A stretch of DNA of 6,393 nt, taken from contig VAZH01000093.1 of NCBI GenBank assembly GCA_005884465.1, positions 1 to 6,393 on the forward strand. Direction: 5' to 3'. Under the pieces are notes generated by a model. It was not told where the DNA came from. It made no database searches and worked only from the letters and a program-made list of their open reading frames with translations. Source of the DNA: Alphaproteobacteria bacterium. GTDB taxonomy: Bacteria; Pseudomonadota; Alphaproteobacteria; Rhizobiales; Xanthobacteraceae. Of the stretch, positions 5,326-6,393 are shown in pieces (within the stretch, counting starts at the first letter, position 1; every line of letters starts with the position of its first letter). The translations under genes were made by a program, and so were the position numbers.

Positions 5326-6366
5326 TTGAACACGACGATCATGCTGTTCCTGGTCCAGGACGGCATTACCAACGGCGCGATCTATGCGTTGCTCGGCCTT
5401 GCGCTGGTGCTGGTCTTCGCCGTTACCCGCGTAATCCTGATTCCGCAAGGCGAATTTGTCACCTACGGCGCGCTGACCTATGCCTCGCTCTCTGCAGGCC
5501 AGATGCCGGGCACCGTCCGGCTGGCGCTGGCGATGGGGGTCGTGGCATTTGGCCTCGACCTGTTCGCCGGCCGCAGATCGCTGCATCCCAGGCTCGTCGG
5601 GCGAGCGTTCGCGGTCAATATCTGCCTGCCCGCGATCATCTTCGCCCTGACCTACTGGCTCGCCGGCCGCCACCCCCCGATCGCCATCAATATCGCGCTG
5701 TCGCTTCTGATCGTGGCGGCGATCGGATTGTTTCTCTATCGCATCGCGTTTCAACCGCTTGCCCATACCTCGGTGCTGGTGCTCCTGATCGCTTCGGTCG
5801 GCTGCCATCTGGCGCTGCAAGGCTTTGGCCTGGTGTTTTTCGGCGCCGAGGGCCAGCGCGGCCCGACGATTGCGGATGCTGCCTTCACCATCGGTCCGCT
5901 GCGCTTCACCGGCCAGAGCATCGCGGTCTATGCGATAACCATCGCCTTCATCGTCGGCCTCTGGCTGTTTTTCGGCTTTACCCTCTACGGCAAGGCGCTG
6001 CGCGCTACCGCAGTCAACCGCTTGGGCGCGCGTCTCGTCGGCATCAGGACCACGCTGTCGGGACAGATTGCATTCCTTCTGGCCTCGGTGATCGGAGCGA
6101 TCTCGGGAATCCTGATCGTACCGATCACGACACTTTATTACGACACCGGATTCCTGATCGGCCTGAAAGGTTTTATCGCCGCGATCATCGGCGGGCTGGT
6201 GAGCTATCCCCTCACTGCGGTCGCGGCGCTGCTGGTCGGATCCGTCGAAGCCTTTTCCTCGTTCTATGCCAGCAATTTCAAGGAGGTCATCGTTTTCACG
6301 CTGATCATTCCGGTTCTGCTGCTGCGCTCGCTGGCGGCGCCGGCGGTGGAAGAAGAGAAGGATTGA
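5326..6366 (+). CDS. LivH-type ABC transporter permease
   Basis: An inner-membrane permease of the branched-chain amino acid (LivH/LivM, BPD_transp_2) family; with a LivM-like partner it forms the channel of a binding-protein-dependent importer. It has 346 residues and about nine or ten hydrophobic segments (roughly 15-36, 43-58, 63-80, 95-113, 120-138, 148-172, 198-218, 243-265, 280-305, 318-336). Family marks are DGITNGAIYALLGLALVLVF at 12-31, IPQGEF at 39-44, YRIAFQPLA at 138-146, the cytoplasmic coupling loop GKALRATAVNRLGARLVGI (222-240) that contacts the ATPase, and GLKGFIAAIIGGLVSYP near 279-295. It is about 50 residues longer than an ordinary LivH; the extra length lies between about 65 and 135. 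Start TTG 5326 is supported by AGGGAG nine bases before. It is the first gene of a probable operon controlled by the divergent MarR regulator. The substrate is undetermined: aromatic or aliphatic carboxylates are plausible from the MarR pairing, branched-chain amino acids are also possible. Confidence 0.93.
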   Translation: MNTTIMLFLVQDGITNGAIYALLGLALVLVFAVTRVILIPQGEFVTYGALTYASLSAGQMPGTVRLALAMGVVAFGLDLFAGRRSLHPRLVGRAFAVNICLPAIIFALTYWLAGRHPPIAINIALSLLIVAAIGLFLYRIAFQPLAHTSVLVLLIASVGCHLALQGFGLVFFGAEGQRGPTIADAAFTIGPLRFTGQSIAVYAITIAFIVGLWLFFGFTLYGKALRATAVNRLGARLVGIRTTLSGQIAFLLASVIGAISGILIVPITTLYYDTGFLIGLKGFIAAIIGGLVSYPLTAVAALLVGSVEAFSSFYASNFKEVIVFTLIIPVLLLRSLAAPAVEEEKD

Positions 6367-6371
6367 TCGCG

Positions 6372-6393
6372 ATGCCGCAACGGTTGCCCATCA
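6372..6393 (+). CDS. Start of the next transporter-operon gene, partial
   Basis: An ATG five bases after the permease stop opens a frame (MPQRLPI...) that runs off the window. An alternative TTG at 6363 in the same frame would overlap the stop codon. The tight spacing suggests translational coupling, and in Liv operons a LivM-type permease, sometimes fused to the ATPase, usually follows LivH. Only seven codons are visible, so the identity is a guess from position. Confidence 0.4.

Noticed and set aside
5227..5820. Minus-strand 197-codon frame opposite livH
   Set aside because: Its composition is extremely rich in Arg, Asp, Gln and His, which is the reverse reading of hydrophobic membrane codons; it also covers the proposed control region.
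1..6393. An undescribed defence, toxin-antitoxin or mobile system
   Set aside because: Every convincing gene belongs to a familiar family (transport, metabolism, c-di-GMP signalling, MarR regulation), and no transposase, integrase, phage or small paired genes are present.

Overview
The window is GC-rich, densely coding alphaproteobacterial chromosome. A Bradyrhizobium or close Nitrobacteraceae relative is my best guess. The reasons are the protein styles (Liv-type transporters, a MOFRL glycerate kinase, a PAS-GGDEF-EAL protein) and two kinds of intergenic palindromic repeat of the sort I associate with that group. This is recognition from memory, not a search.

Layout. Positions 2-448 hold the 3' end of a Liv-type periplasmic substrate-binding protein. 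Positions 449-688 hold a 136-bp double-hairpin repeat (455-590) and a very strong intrinsic terminator (605-635). Positions 689-1975 encode a glycerate 2-kinase. Positions 1976-2300 hold a second copy of the same repeat in inverted orientation (1994-2130) and an AT-richer stretch with a weak promoter candidate. Positions 2301-4454 encode a soluble PAS-PAS-GGDEF-EAL c-di-GMP protein. Positions 4455-4628, between convergent genes, hold a different 117-bp palindromic repeat (4486-4602). Positions 4629-5150 (minus strand) encode a MarR-family regulator. Positions 5151-5325 are an AT-rich divergent control region with palindromes. Positions 5326-6366 encode a LivH-type permease, and a further gene probably starts at 6372 and runs off the window.

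How the genes relate. The clearest functional unit is the divergent marR/livH pair. By analogy with similar arrangements, the MarR protein probably binds the AT-rich palindromes between the two genes and controls its own gene and an ABC importer operon. The substrate is unknown; MarR/Liv pairs in this bacterial group often serve aromatic or other carboxylic acids. The glycerate kinase and the c-di-GMP enzyme look like stand-alone transcription units. The partial binding protein belongs to the same broad transporter class as LivH, but it lies about 4.9 kb away behind a terminator, so I infer it belongs to a separate upstream system.

I found no CRISPR array, tRNA or rRNA gene, transposase, phage gene or convincing undescribed system. 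The most noteworthy structures are the inverted repeat pair framing the glycerate kinase gene, the terminator that sits inside the longest possible glycerate kinase reading frame, and the palindrome-rich marR/livH intergenic region.
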